20,071 nt of DNA from Scatosoma sp045588185 (GCA_045588185.1 JAZNDR010000080.1:1-20071); one strand, 5' to 3'; shown: positions 7,287-14,159, counted from the first letter of the stretch. A program made the numbers and translations. Notes: a model not told the origin generated them from the sequence alone.

Positions 7287-8669
7287 TTACAACTGCGCAA
7301 TATCGAACGAATTTTTAATAATTTCTCTGCCCGCTTTCACGCTTTCCAGCTCGCCCGAACCGACCATTTGCATCATAAGATTACCGATTGCCGTGCCTTC
7401 CGCAGGTCCCGTGATAATTTGCTTGCCCGTGTATTTTGCCGTCAGCTCGTTAAGGAGCATATTCTTACTGCCCCCGCCGATAATGTTCAGCGTTTCGTAT
7501 TTCTCACCCGTAACGCTTTCCAAAGCTTTGAGCGACAAATCGTAGTATTTCGCCAAGTTATTATAAATAACGAACGCCATTTCTCCGACCGACAACTGTC
7601 TGCCCACCGCTTCGTTGATGGTGTCTATCATGCTTTCGGGCGCCATATATTTTTGGTCGTTGACGTTGATTTCGTCGTCCACGGGGTTGGCTCTCGCCAT
7701 ATCCGCAAGCTCGGCAAAGCTGTGTTTATCCCCAAGCTCGTGACGAACCTGCTGAATCATCCAAAGCCCCATGATATTGATTTGCAAACGGAAGGTGTTT
7801 TTCACGCTTCCCTCGTTCGAATATCCCGCTTCTCTTGCCGCCTCGCTCGTATGCGCGTAGTTTTGTTCCACGCCGAGAAGCGACCAAGTACCGCTGGAAA
7901 TGTACGGCGTTTGCGCCGATAAGGGCGCAGCCAACACCGCGCTTGCCGTGTCGTGCGTTGCGGGCAATACGACTTTCGCTTTATATCCCACGAACGCCGC
8001 TACCTCGTCGGTAAATTCGCCCACTTCCGTGCCCGGCTGACTCAATTCCCCGAACAGCTCCTTTTTATAACCGAGCGTTTCAAGAATTTCCTCGTCCCAA
8101 GCGTGCGTTTTCGCATTCACCATACCCGTCGTGGTGGCGTTGGTGTATTCCTGCTTCATTACACCCGTCAGGCGGTAATGGAAATAATCGGGAAGCATCA
8201 GCATCGCTTTCGCTTTTTCCATTCTGCCCGTCTGCTTGTCGTGCAACAGTTGGTATACGGTGTTGAACGAAGCGAACTGAATCCCCGTCTTTTCGTATAA
8301 TTTTTCAAAAGGAATTGCGTTATGTACCTGCGGAATGGTCTTGTCCGTACGCGCGTCGCGGTAACAATATACCCCGCCGATCGCCTTGCCGTCCTCGCCG
8401 ATAAGCGCGTAATCCACGCCCCAAGTATCAATACCTACCGAATAGGGAATCTTCCCCACTTCCTTGGCTTTTTTCAAACCGTTCAAGATTTCCGCAAACA
8501 AACGGTCGGGATCCCAAGTGAGATGCTTTTCGTTATCGTAAGCGATTTTATTTTCGGGGCCGTTCTGGAAGCGGTAAATTTCTTCCGTAATCATTTTCCC
8601 GTTTTCGATATGCGCCACGATGTGTCTGCCCGACGACGCGCCGATGTCGATTGCCAGATAATACCTCAT
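7287..8669 (-). CDS. rhaB: L-rhamnulokinase
   Basis: FGGY-family sugar kinase of 460 residues phosphorylating L-rhamnulose to L-rhamnulose-1-phosphate. Key blocks are the N-terminal phosphate-binding AIDIGASSGRHIVAHI, VGIDTWGVDYALIGEDG, VVLPATHDTASAVLAAP, SSGTWSLLGVE and NIIGGGSKNMLLNELTA with the adenosine-site residues GPAEGTAIGN. It is the promoter-proximal gene of the BMC operon: the start at 8669 has CGAGGAG upstream and the promoter lies about 60 bp further. The leader is short, with no obvious riboswitch. Leading the operon with the kinase and isomerase implies that the shell and cargo are induced together with rhamnose uptake and phosphorylation. Confidence 0.98.
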   Translation of the reverse strand: MRYYLAIDIGASSGRHIVAHIENGKMITEEIYRFQNGPENKIAYDNEKHLTWDPDRLFAEILNGLKKAKEVGKIPYSVGIDTWGVDYALIGEDGKAIGGVYCYRDARTDKTIPQVHNAIPFEKLYEKTGIQFASFNTVYQLLHDKQTGRMEKAKAMLMLPDYFHYRLTGVMKQEYTNATTTGMVNAKTHAWDEEILETLGYKKELFGELSQPGTEVGEFTDEVAAFVGYKAKVVLPATHDTASAVLAAPLSAQTPYISSGTWSLLGVEQNYAHTSEAAREAGYSNEGSVKNTFRLQINIMGLWMIQQVRHELGDKHSFAELADMARANPVDDEINVNDQKYMAPESMIDTINEAVGRQLSVGEMAFVIYNNLAKYYDLSLKALESVTGEKYETLNIIGGGSKNMLLNELTAKYTGKQIITGPAEGTAIGNLMMQMVGSGELESVKAGREIIKNSFDIAQL

Positions 8670-8724
8670 ATTCCTTTTCTCCTCGTTTTGCGCCTTTTAC
8701 GGCATTCTTTTTTACCTTGCATAT

Positions 8725-8753
8725 ATTATATCATATTATTTTATTTTTGTCTA
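8725..8753 (-). promoter_or_regulatory. Promoter of the rhaB-rhaA-BMC operon
   Basis: On the minus strand TAGACA (8753-8748) and TATAAT (8730-8725) are separated by exactly 17 bp, a near-consensus sigma-A promoter 56 bp upstream of the rhaB start. It is back to back with the regulator promoter, the two -35 boxes being 15 bp apart. Confidence 0.85.
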
Positions 8754-8757
8754 TATA

Positions 8758-8804
8758 TGTTCGAAAGATTGACAAAAAAAATTTTTTGTGCTATAATTCG
8801 AACA
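8758..8804. promoter_or_regulatory. Candidate operator pair for the DeoR-type regulator
   Basis: TGTTCGAA (8758-8765) and TTCGAACA (8797-8804) are exact reverse complements, and each contains the self-complementary core TTCGAA. The first lies between the two divergent -35 boxes; the second overlaps the last base of the regulator -10 box and continues downstream, next to the transcription start. Core centres are 37 bp apart. The position fits simultaneous control of both promoters, with autoregulation. Binding is inferred, not shown. Confidence 0.55.
8769..8797 (+). promoter_or_regulatory. Consensus promoter of the DeoR-type regulator gene
   Basis: TTGACA (8769-8774), a 17-bp spacer and TATAAT (8792-8797), with a TG extension one base before the -10. 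Both hexamers match consensus perfectly, so this promoter should be strong unless repressed, which suits an autoregulated repressor. Confidence 0.9.
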
Positions 8805-8879
8805 CAAACGAAAATAAACGCGCAAAAATAACGCGTTTTCTTTGCGAAAAGAAAGAAAAATAAGGAAGATATTGTTCTT

Positions 8880-9617
8880 ATGGCTTTAAACGAACGGCAA
8901 AACGAGATTTTACGCATCTTAAAAGAGCAAAAAAAAGTAAACGTAAACACCCTTTCCAAGGAATTTTACGTCAGCGAAGCAACCATTCGGCGCGACCTTT
9001 CCGAACTCCAAACTATGGGGCTTGCCGAGCGTAGCCACGGTGGTGCATTCTTGCCCGAAAACTCGGAAGAAATTTCCATTTTCTTCCGTATGGAACGGAA
9101 CGCCACGGAAAAGGAACGGGCGGCGACGAAAGCGCTTCCGTATATTCCCCCGTTTAAATCGGTGTTTATCGACAGCTCGTCCACTGCCCTCGCCCTTGCC
9201 GAGCGTATGGATTTCAGTCATAAAACGGTCGTTACGAACAACCTGCAAGCGGCGATACAGCTTTCCAAAAAGCCCAACGTTACCCTCATACTTTTGGGGG
9301 GCACAATCCAGTACAACACCATCGCCACCGTCAGTTCTTGGACGGCAAGACAGCTTGACGACTTTGCTTTCGATTTAATGATCGCGTCCTGCGCCGCCGT
9401 GCTTGACGGCAACGCATACGAGCGTTCTCTCGACCAAAAGGAAATCAAGCGCGCGGCATTCGAGCGTTCGCAAAAAAAGGTGCTCCTTATCGACCACACC
9501 AAATTCAACGCGCACGGCGCGTACCGCTTGACGGAGCTGGAAAATTTCGACCTTGTGGTAACGGACGCGCCCCCGCCCAAGGAATTGGAAGGACGAAATA
9601 TCCGTTTTATTTTCTAA
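8880..9617 (+). CDS. DeoR-family transcriptional regulator, likely controls the rhamnose BMC operon
   Basis: DNA-binding regulator of 245 residues. The N-terminal DeoR helix-turn-helix is clear: NERQNEILRILKEQKKVNVN, then LSKEFYVSEATIRRDLSELQ and the GLAERSHGGA block (residues about 5-57). The C-terminal DeoRC sensor domain shows IDSSSTALALAERM, VTNNLQAAIQL, LLGGTIQYNT and a DHTKFNAHG motif, typical for binding a phosphorylated sugar intermediate. The likely ligand here is rhamnulose-1-P or a triose phosphate, which is inference from context. The start at 8880 has TAAGGAAG upstream, with a TTATG context. It is divergent from rhaB across a shared 210-bp control region. Rhamnose operons often use AraC-type RhaS/RhaR, so DeoR control is a clostridial-style alternative. 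Confidence 0.93.
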   Translation: MALNERQNEILRILKEQKKVNVNTLSKEFYVSEATIRRDLSELQTMGLAERSHGGAFLPENSEEISIFFRMERNATEKERAATKALPYIPPFKSVFIDSSSTALALAERMDFSHKTVVTNNLQAAIQLSKKPNVTLILLGGTIQYNTIATVSSWTARQLDDFAFDLMIASCAAVLDGNAYERSLDQKEIKRAAFERSQKKVLLIDHTKFNAHGAYRLTELENFDLVVTDAPPPKELEGRNIRFIF

Positions 9618-9634
9618 TTTCCCCTTTTTTACGC

Positions 9635-9663
9635 TTGCAATATTTTTTGCGTTGTATTATAAT
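9635..9663 (+). promoter_or_regulatory. Promoter of the PHP-domain gene
   Basis: TTGCAA (9635-9640), 17 bp, TATAAT (9658-9663). Transcription would start near 9670, which rules out an upstream TTG start at 9652 and fixes translation at the ATG at 9685. Confidence 0.75.
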
Positions 9664-9684
9664 AAAGGCGCGAGGCATATTAAA

Positions 9685-10434
9685 ATGGTAATTCAAGACT
9701 TACACGCACACACCTATTATTCTTTCGATTCGGAAGATTCGCCCAAGCAGGTAATCGAAACGGCGATTGCAAGCGGGGTCAACGTTTTGGGTATTTCCGA
9801 CCACAACCACGGCGTGGGTTTGGGACGGAAAGCGTTGTGCTACAATCAAGGCACGAACCTTTCCACCGATTACGAGCAAACGCTCGTGCGGTATTTCGAT
9901 CATATTGATTTATTAAAGGAAAAATACCGCAACAAAATTAAAATTTTGCGCGGTATCGAAGTGGCGACCTGCGTCGGCAAAGACAATTACGCTCTACCCG
10001 AAACCGCTGATATTTCCTTTTTCGACTACTGCCTTGTAGAGGGATTGGACAAAGCGAATTCTATCACGAAAGGCGATATCTTCTCGTTTGCAAAGCGTTG
10101 CGGTTGCACGACGGGCATCGCGCACACCGACCTGTTTGCCTTTATCAAATCTATCGGCGAAGACCCCTACCGTTATTTCCGTAAAATGGCGGAGCATAAT
10201 ATCTTCTGGGAAATCAACGTCAATCTCGACAGCCCGCATAAGTTTTGCCCACACGCCTACGCCACCGAGTTTTTGAAAAACAAACAGCAGCAGGAAATCG
10301 TTAAAAAGGCAGGCGTTCGCCTTTCCGTCGGCTTTGACAGCCACGCTATCCGCGAATATAAACCCGACCGCATTAAGTCGGCTTGCACGATTATCAAAAA
10401 CGCGGGTATTCATCTCGTATTCGAGGGAATTTAA
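9685..10434 (+). CDS. PHP-domain metal-dependent phosphoesterase
   Basis: Protein of 249 residues with a complete PHP metal site. Visible ligand motifs in order are DLHAHTYYS (H7, H9), GISDHNH, RGIEVA, IAHTD and SVGFDSHA. The fold is that of histidinol-phosphatase-like and YcdX-like phosphoesterases, and the substrate cannot be named. A frame-consistent upstream TTG at 9652 exists but lies inside the promoter, so the ATG at 9685, preceded by GCGAGG nine bases upstream, is chosen. It follows the DeoR gene by 67 bp with no terminator between, so some read-through from the regulator promoter is likely. It converges with the creatininase-family gene. A histidine-biosynthetic role is not supported, since no his genes are nearby. 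Confidence 0.85.
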   Translation: MVIQDLHAHTYYSFDSEDSPKQVIETAIASGVNVLGISDHNHGVGLGRKALCYNQGTNLSTDYEQTLVRYFDHIDLLKEKYRNKIKILRGIEVATCVGKDNYALPETADISFFDYCLVEGLDKANSITKGDIFSFAKRCGCTTGIAHTDLFAFIKSIGEDPYRYFRKMAEHNIFWEINVNLDSPHKFCPHAYATEFLKNKQQQEIVKKAGVRLSVGFDSHAIREYKPDRIKSACTIIKNAGIHLVFEGI

Positions 10435-10449
10435 ATCTCAACAAAAAGC

Positions 10450-10485
10450 ACTCCCGAGGGGTTAGCCCTCGGGAGTTTTTCTTTT
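10450..10485. terminator. Bidirectional intrinsic terminator
   Basis: CTCCCGAGGG (10451-10460) pairs with CCCTCGGGAG (10466-10475) around GTTAG, extended by A/T at each end. It is followed by TTTTT on the plus strand and preceded by AAAAA (T-run for the minus strand). It separates the convergent PHP and creatininase-family genes. Confidence 0.93.
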
Positions 10486-11219
10486 TATTTAATTGCTTCT
10501 TTGAGATACGCCAAAGACTGACGGACCATTTCGTCGCCGATTTCCTTGCTCGCTTCGCGCGCGCTTTCGGTGAACCAGTGCTTGATATCGTCGATACGGT
10601 CAAGCTTGATACAGTCGGGATAGAGCGCCATCAAAATGGAGCTTTCGTATTTGCCCGCGTGATCGTAACCCGTCGCGTTCTGCACAGCCGTAGACATCGT
10701 GGGAATGACTTTTATCCAAGAGAACGGATTGTTTGCACCTTCCAGCTCCTCGTAATAATTCGCGTAAGATTCGCTGCCCCACCAGCCCTCGCCGAGCGTT
10801 TCTTCTAAATATTCCATCGTCGCGCGCTTCGCCGCCGTGCGGTAGCAAAGCGTCATCGGCATTTCGCTTTCCTGCTCAAACTGATGATGAATCACAACGT
10901 AGATATTTCTGAACCCCGAATAGAGCATACTCTTGAATACGTAGTACACGTAATCTTCGAACGCGCGTTCGGGCACGTGCACCGTACCGCTCTTTCTGCC
11001 CCCTACCGCATAGCTGGACGGGGAATAGGAAATGGTAGGCGCGAGCATAATTTCTTTTTCCTTGGCAAGTAATTTCACCAAGCCCTCGGCAACGAGGGTA
11101 TCGCAACCGTACGAGCAGTGCGGGCCGTGGTATTCGACCGTACCGCCGACGATGACGAGCGGGATATTGTTTTCTTTTACATAGTCCGTTTCACGCGGAA
11201 AAGAATGATCTAAAACCAT
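10485..11219 (-). CDS. Creatininase-family amidohydrolase-like protein, variant active site
   Basis: A 244-residue protein of the creatininase superfamily (creatinine amidohydrolase, mycofactocin MftE, FAPy deformylase type). It shows the family N-terminal metal motif VEYHGPHCSYGCDT (E29, H31, H34, D40), the segment SGTVHVP and the late motif GYDHAGKYESS (H187, E192). The usual NGHGGN loop is replaced by VIHHQFEQESE (H111, H112), so one canonical metal/acid position is changed. Substrate is unknown; amide or cyclic-amide hydrolysis is the family norm. It is the last gene of a three-gene operon with an ASRT-like protein and a creatinase-like M24 protein, all with near-identical GGAGAAAAATTA leaders. 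The pairing of creatininase-like and creatinase-like folds recalls creatinine degradation, but active-site changes argue against that specific chemistry. Confidence 0.85.
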   Translation of the reverse strand: MVLDHSFPRETDYVKENNIPLVIVGGTVEYHGPHCSYGCDTLVAEGLVKLLAKEKEIMLAPTISYSPSSYAVGGRKSGTVHVPERAFEDYVYYVFKSMLYSGFRNIYVVIHHQFEQESEMPMTLCYRTAAKRATMEYLEETLGEGWWGSESYANYYEELEGANNPFSWIKVIPTMSTAVQNATGYDHAGKYESSILMALYPDCIKLDRIDDIKHWFTESAREASKEIGDEMVRQSLAYLKEAIK

Positions 11220-11282
11220 AGTAATTTTTCTCCAAACTTTTTATTTCTCAAAAACGCCGAATGCGCCGTATATGCGCCGTTT

Positions 11283-11645
11283 TTAATACGCCATAGTCGT
11301 GTAGTACGCAAGGTTGGTCTGACGGTTGTCAAGTCTACCGTACTGTACGACGATTTTTTGACTGCTTTCCAGCTTCATCGCATACTGCGTTTCCAAGGGA
11401 ACGACGTAGCCGCACATATGCTCTACGTTGTTCATGCGGAAGCATTTAACCGTTTGCGGTTCTACTTCCCAAGTAATGCCCTCGTACGCCTTTTCTTCGA
11501 CAAAGAATAATTTGACTTTGATAACTGCTTTTTTATTGCTGTCGTTTACGATAACGACGCTTTCATGCCCCTTTAAAACGCCTTCGCCTTCGGGGGGAAG
11601 CTCGCAATCGGGAATAATCCAGTTTTTCTTTCCTACTACTGCCAT
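11283..11645 (-). CDS. ASRT-family (Anabaena sensory rhodopsin transducer-like) protein
   Basis: A 120-residue single-domain protein closely resembling the ASRT family. The opening GKKNWIIPDCELPP (family form GKKRWVIPDG), the HESVVIVNDSNKKAVIKVKLFF strand region, an arginine-containing central strand (TVKCFRMNNVEH) and the terminal IVVQYGRLDNRQTNLAYYTT (family form VVQHTRLDSRQ) are diagnostic. ASRT was named as the partner of a cyanobacterial sensory rhodopsin, but published comparative work (De Souza, Iyer and Aravind) proposed that most members bind small molecules, probably sugars, as sensors of metabolic operons. No rhodopsin is present here. It lies between the creatinase-like and creatininase-like genes with 69 and 63 bp gaps; a GC-rich hairpin (GCGGGGC/GCCCCGC, 11671-11698) occupies the upstream gap. 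The start is supported by GGAGAAAAATT. Confidence 0.9.
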   Translation of the reverse strand: MAVVGKKNWIIPDCELPPEGEGVLKGHESVVIVNDSNKKAVIKVKLFFVEEKAYEGITWEVEPQTVKCFRMNNVEHMCGYVVPLETQYAMKLESSQKIVVQYGRLDNRQTNLAYYTTMAY

Positions 11646-11670
11646 AATTTTTCTCCTTTATAGGTTATTT

Positions 11671-11698
11671 GCGGGGCGAGAATAACTCCCTGCCCCGC
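11671..11698. repeat. Intercistronic hairpin between M24 and ASRT genes
   Basis: GCGGGGC (11671-11677) and GCCCCGC (11692-11698) form a 7-bp all-GC stem around 14 bases. There is no T-run on either strand, so it is more likely an RNA-stability or processing hairpin within the operon than a terminator. Confidence 0.55.
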
Positions 11699-11714
11699 GC
11701 AATTTGTTAGCTGA

Positions 11715-12890
11715 TTAGAAGCCCAACTCGATCAAGCCGTGCTTTTCAAGATAATCGGTGTAGGATTCTACGCCGTTTTCCTTGATAGCGATACCCTTTT
11801 CCCAACGGCAACCGAAGGTCGAACCGGAAATGAAAGTATCTACTTGGAACGTCATATTCTTCTTCAAGATATAGTCAGAAGAAGTTTCCATCCAAGGCGC
11901 TTCTACTTCGATCATACCCGTACCGTGGCAAGGTCCGTATACGTAGTTCTTTTCATAGCCCGCGTCCTTGAACATCTGCAAGAACTTCTTGGGAACGATA
12001 TCCGCTTTCATACCCGCTTTCAGGTTCTCCGTCGTCCAGTTATGCATCTTCAAGCAGAAATCTACAAGCTCTTTCTTTTCGCCCTCTGCTTTGCCCATGA
12101 ATACGGGAAGACCGATTGCAGGGGAATAACCGTCGATTTTCGCGGAAAGGTTAAGCTGAACGATATCGTTCTTACCGATCGTCTTGTAGGTCGAACGGCT
12201 GATTGCGTGACGGGTGGAAGATTCGCTGAATACGTACATAGGAAGTCCCTCGTATTCCGCGCCGTTTTCATAGATAACGCGCTGTGCAACACCGACCATT
12301 TGAAGCTCGGTAACGCCCGGTCTTAAAGCCTTTACAACTTCGTCCGTTGCAAGCTCAACGATACGGAAGCCTTCTCTGATACAAGCGAGTTCGTTTTCGC
12401 TCTTAATAGAACGAAGCGCAACCATAATATCGCTGCAAATGGAAATTTCCGCTTTGGGGAAAGTATCCTTCAAGCCTTCCATAATAGGCAAGGTGCATTC
12501 TACGTAGCTGCCCAAACCGATTTTGAGGTTTTCGCCCGTTGCGCCAACGTAATCGAACGCCATTTTAAAGGTATCGGGAACAAGCTCGGGATATGCGGGG
12601 TCAGCCGATTCACGGAACTCTTTTAAAACCATAACCTTATCAATTTTACCGAAGTCCTTTGCGAAAATTGCAGATTCGGGACCTACGAGGAGCACTGCTT
12701 TACCGCTTGCGCCGATCAACACGCCCGCTCTTTCGAACAAGGGCCAGAAGCCCGAGAAATATCTTGCGTTCGCATAGTCGCTTTCCGTGGAAACGACGAG
12801 CATTGCGTCAAGACCTTTTTCCTGTACCAACTTTGCCGCTTTTTTGATTCTGTCCTGATATTCGTAATCAGGAATACAAATTCTTGCCAT
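11715..12890 (-). CDS. M24-fold creatinase/Xaa-Pro-peptidase-like protein with degraded metal site
   Basis: A 391-residue pita-bread protein with a creatinase N-terminal domain (to about 155) and an M24 catalytic domain (about 165-385). Compared with PepP-type ligands D, D, H, E, E, this protein has N247 (VQLNLSAKIDGY), A258, H322 (GPCHGTGM), D351 (FQVDTF) and E364 (CRWEKGIAI), so three of five are changed. H228 (SSTRHAISR) falls where the catalytic histidine of metal-free creatinase lies. This suggests a non-metallo hydrolase like creatinase rather than an aminopeptidase; the substrate is unknown. It is the first gene of the cassette with ASRT and the creatininase-like gene, starting after GGAGAAAAATT, with its own promoter about 60 bp upstream. 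Product length is normal for the family. Confidence 0.87.
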   Translation of the reverse strand: MARICIPDYEYQDRIKKAAKLVQEKGLDAMLVVSTESDYANARYFSGFWPLFERAGVLIGASGKAVLLVGPESAIFAKDFGKIDKVMVLKEFRESADPAYPELVPDTFKMAFDYVGATGENLKIGLGSYVECTLPIMEGLKDTFPKAEISICSDIMVALRSIKSENELACIREGFRIVELATDEVVKALRPGVTELQMVGVAQRVIYENGAEYEGLPMYVFSESSTRHAISRSTYKTIGKNDIVQLNLSAKIDGYSPAIGLPVFMGKAEGEKKELVDFCLKMHNWTTENLKAGMKADIVPKKFLQMFKDAGYEKNYVYGPCHGTGMIEVEAPWMETSSDYILKKNMTFQVDTFISGSTFGCRWEKGIAIKENGVESYTDYLEKHGLIELGF

Positions 12891-12950
12891 AATTTTTCTC
12901 CTTATTGATTTTCCTTATATTTGTACCGCAGTTTCCCAAGGCACGCCCCT

Positions 12951-12979
12951 ATTATACTATATATTTTTAAATTTGTCGT
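12951..12979 (-). promoter_or_regulatory. Promoter of the M24-ASRT-creatininase operon
   Basis: On the minus strand ACGACA (12979-12974), 17 bp, TATAAT (12956-12951). The -10 is perfect, while the -35 matches four of six, so activator help or moderate strength is plausible. Confidence 0.65.
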
Positions 12980-13288
12980 TAGAAAATCCTCAATACTTTT
13001 TGCACAATCGTAAATTTTGTTATGTTTAATAAGCCAAAGGGAGCGACGAAAGTCGCTCCCCAAAATTAGAAGTCAAGAAACTTAGTTTCTTGCGGATTGT
13101 AAAGGCAGAGCCTTTACGCCCCGACGGCAGTCGCGCCCGTTAGGGCGTTACAGCCTTTTATAAAGCAAAACGCAGTTTTGCGTTGTCTACCGCGTAGCGG
13201 TCAACGCAAGCTATGCTTGCGCCAAAGCCCCACTCCGTTTTTTGCATTCGTAAGCGGGTCGCACCCGCAATTTTGCATTTTGCATTTA
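12980..13288. repeat. Intergenic string of eight short hairpins
   Basis: This 309-base stretch has no gene. Stems: 13039-47/13052-60 (GGGAGCGAC, GAAA loop); 13074-81/13085-92 (CAAGAAAC, TTA loop); 13099-106/13110-117 (GTAAAGGC, AGA); 13134-38/13143-47 (CGCCC, GTTA); 13165-71/13175-81 (GCAAAAC, GCA); 13189-93/13197-201 (ACCGC, GTA, enclosed by CGTTG/CAACG); 13205-11/13215-21 (CGCAAGC, TAT); 13254-59/13263-68 (GCGGGT, CGC). Six of eight have exactly three-base loops. The stem sequences are unrelated to one another, so this is not a CRISPR or a simple tandem repeat. The first hairpin may act as terminator for the upstream minus-strand gene. Confidence 0.75.
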
Positions 13289-14020
13289 TTACAGCCGTAA
13301 AAGTCTGTTTATGTATGCGTCGTTATAGTTTTTCGAGTCGAGTAAAATGAATATATCCACACTGCCGAATTCGCGGTCGGTAAAGCTGTCCGCAGATACC
13401 TTTGCGCCGAAGCCTAAATACGCGCGGATAAGCGGGGGCAAGCTGCGCTTTATCGAGGGTACGTCTAATTCTTCTTTCGGTAAAATCGCGATTTGCTCTT
13501 CCTCTAACGCGCGAATAGGGAAATCCGTGATTGCATGGAAGTGCGCGCAATAAGAAAATTCCTTTTGCCAAACGGATTTGTCCGTGCCGAAAAAGCTTGC
13601 TTCGCCTATGACGAACCGATAATTTTCTTCGCGGAGATATTTCACGACGAATCGGAGCAACAACATCAATACCACGCTGTTTCTGTATTCGCGCTTGACT
13701 ACTGCACGCGACAGCTCGGCAATACGCTCGCCCGTGGCTTTGAGCGAGGAAATATCAAACTCGTCTTCGCAAACGAACCGCTCGGTTTTCGGCAAGGAAT
13801 CGGAAGTAATAATACGGTAACTTCCCACTACGTCGCCCGTATCGTTGTCAATACACATTGCGTGCTTAGCATAAGCGTCGGCGGGCGAAAAGTCCAAACC
13901 GCTTTCATTCGTGTTATCGGGACGGTATTCTAATATCATATCCCGATAGCGGAGCGCAAACACTGCGTTGCGTTCCTCGTCCGTTTCCGCAAACTTTACC
14001 GTAAATTTCTCTCTTTCCAT
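13289..14020 (-). CDS. OlsB/hemolysin-like GNAT N-acyltransferase
   Basis: Predicted 243-residue acyltransferase of the GNAT-related group that includes ornithine lipid synthase OlsB and acyl-homoserine lactone synthase-like folds. Evidence: the N-terminal FAETDEERNAVFALRYRDMI segment, GERIAELSRAVVKREYRN (family pattern: E-L-x-R-x-x-V-x-x-x-Y-R), and the C-terminal LPPLIRAYLGFGAKVS followed by FGSVDIFILLD and YINRLL, characteristic of the OlsB/hemolysin family. It may transfer an acyl chain from acyl-ACP to an amino acid such as ornithine; the acceptor is uncertain. No OlsA-type second acyltransferase is adjacent. The ATG at 14020 is preferred over a TTG five codons upstream because AGGTG lies just before it and the promoter geometry agrees. 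It is a monocistronic unit. Confidence 0.8.
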   Translation of the reverse strand: MEREKFTVKFAETDEERNAVFALRYRDMILEYRPDNTNESGLDFSPADAYAKHAMCIDNDTGDVVGSYRIITSDSLPKTERFVCEDEFDISSLKATGERIAELSRAVVKREYRNSVVLMLLLRFVVKYLREENYRFVIGEASFFGTDKSVWQKEFSYCAHFHAITDFPIRALEEEQIAILPKEELDVPSIKRSLPPLIRAYLGFGAKVSADSFTDREFGSVDIFILLDSKNYNDAYINRLLRL

Positions 14021-14049
14021 TTTTACACCTACCAAAAGAGTTTTTCTTT

Positions 14050-14078
14050 ATTGTAGCACTTTCTTTTTAAATTTGCAA
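14050..14078 (-). promoter_or_regulatory. Promoter of the OlsB-like gene
   Basis: On the minus strand TTGCAA (14078-14073), 17 bp, TACAAT (14055-14050), about 30 bp before the ATG. Confidence 0.75.
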
Positions 14079-14159
14079 GCGTTGAAGCAAATTTTTTACC
14101 CTCTTAACAAATTCAATGATTTTGTTTACGAAAAAGAAAGCCTTTCAACGTTCCTTTAT

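Noticed and set aside
9652..9684. TTG start of the PHP gene upstream of 9685
   Set aside because: It lies inside the TTGCAA-17-TATAAT promoter and would not be in the transcript; the ATG at 9685 has a ribosome site.
11283..11645. Light-sensing system
   Set aside because: The ASRT-like protein might suggest one, but there is no rhodopsin or retinal-synthesis gene and the family is widespread in non-phototrophs.
10485..12890. Creatinine degradation operon
   Set aside because: Both creatinase-like and creatininase-like proteins deviate at key active-site positions and no sarcosine or creatine transport gene is present, so naming the pathway is not justified.
13039..13268. CRISPR array
   Set aside because: Palindromic units invite the idea, but no unit repeats in sequence, spacing is irregular and there are no cas genes.
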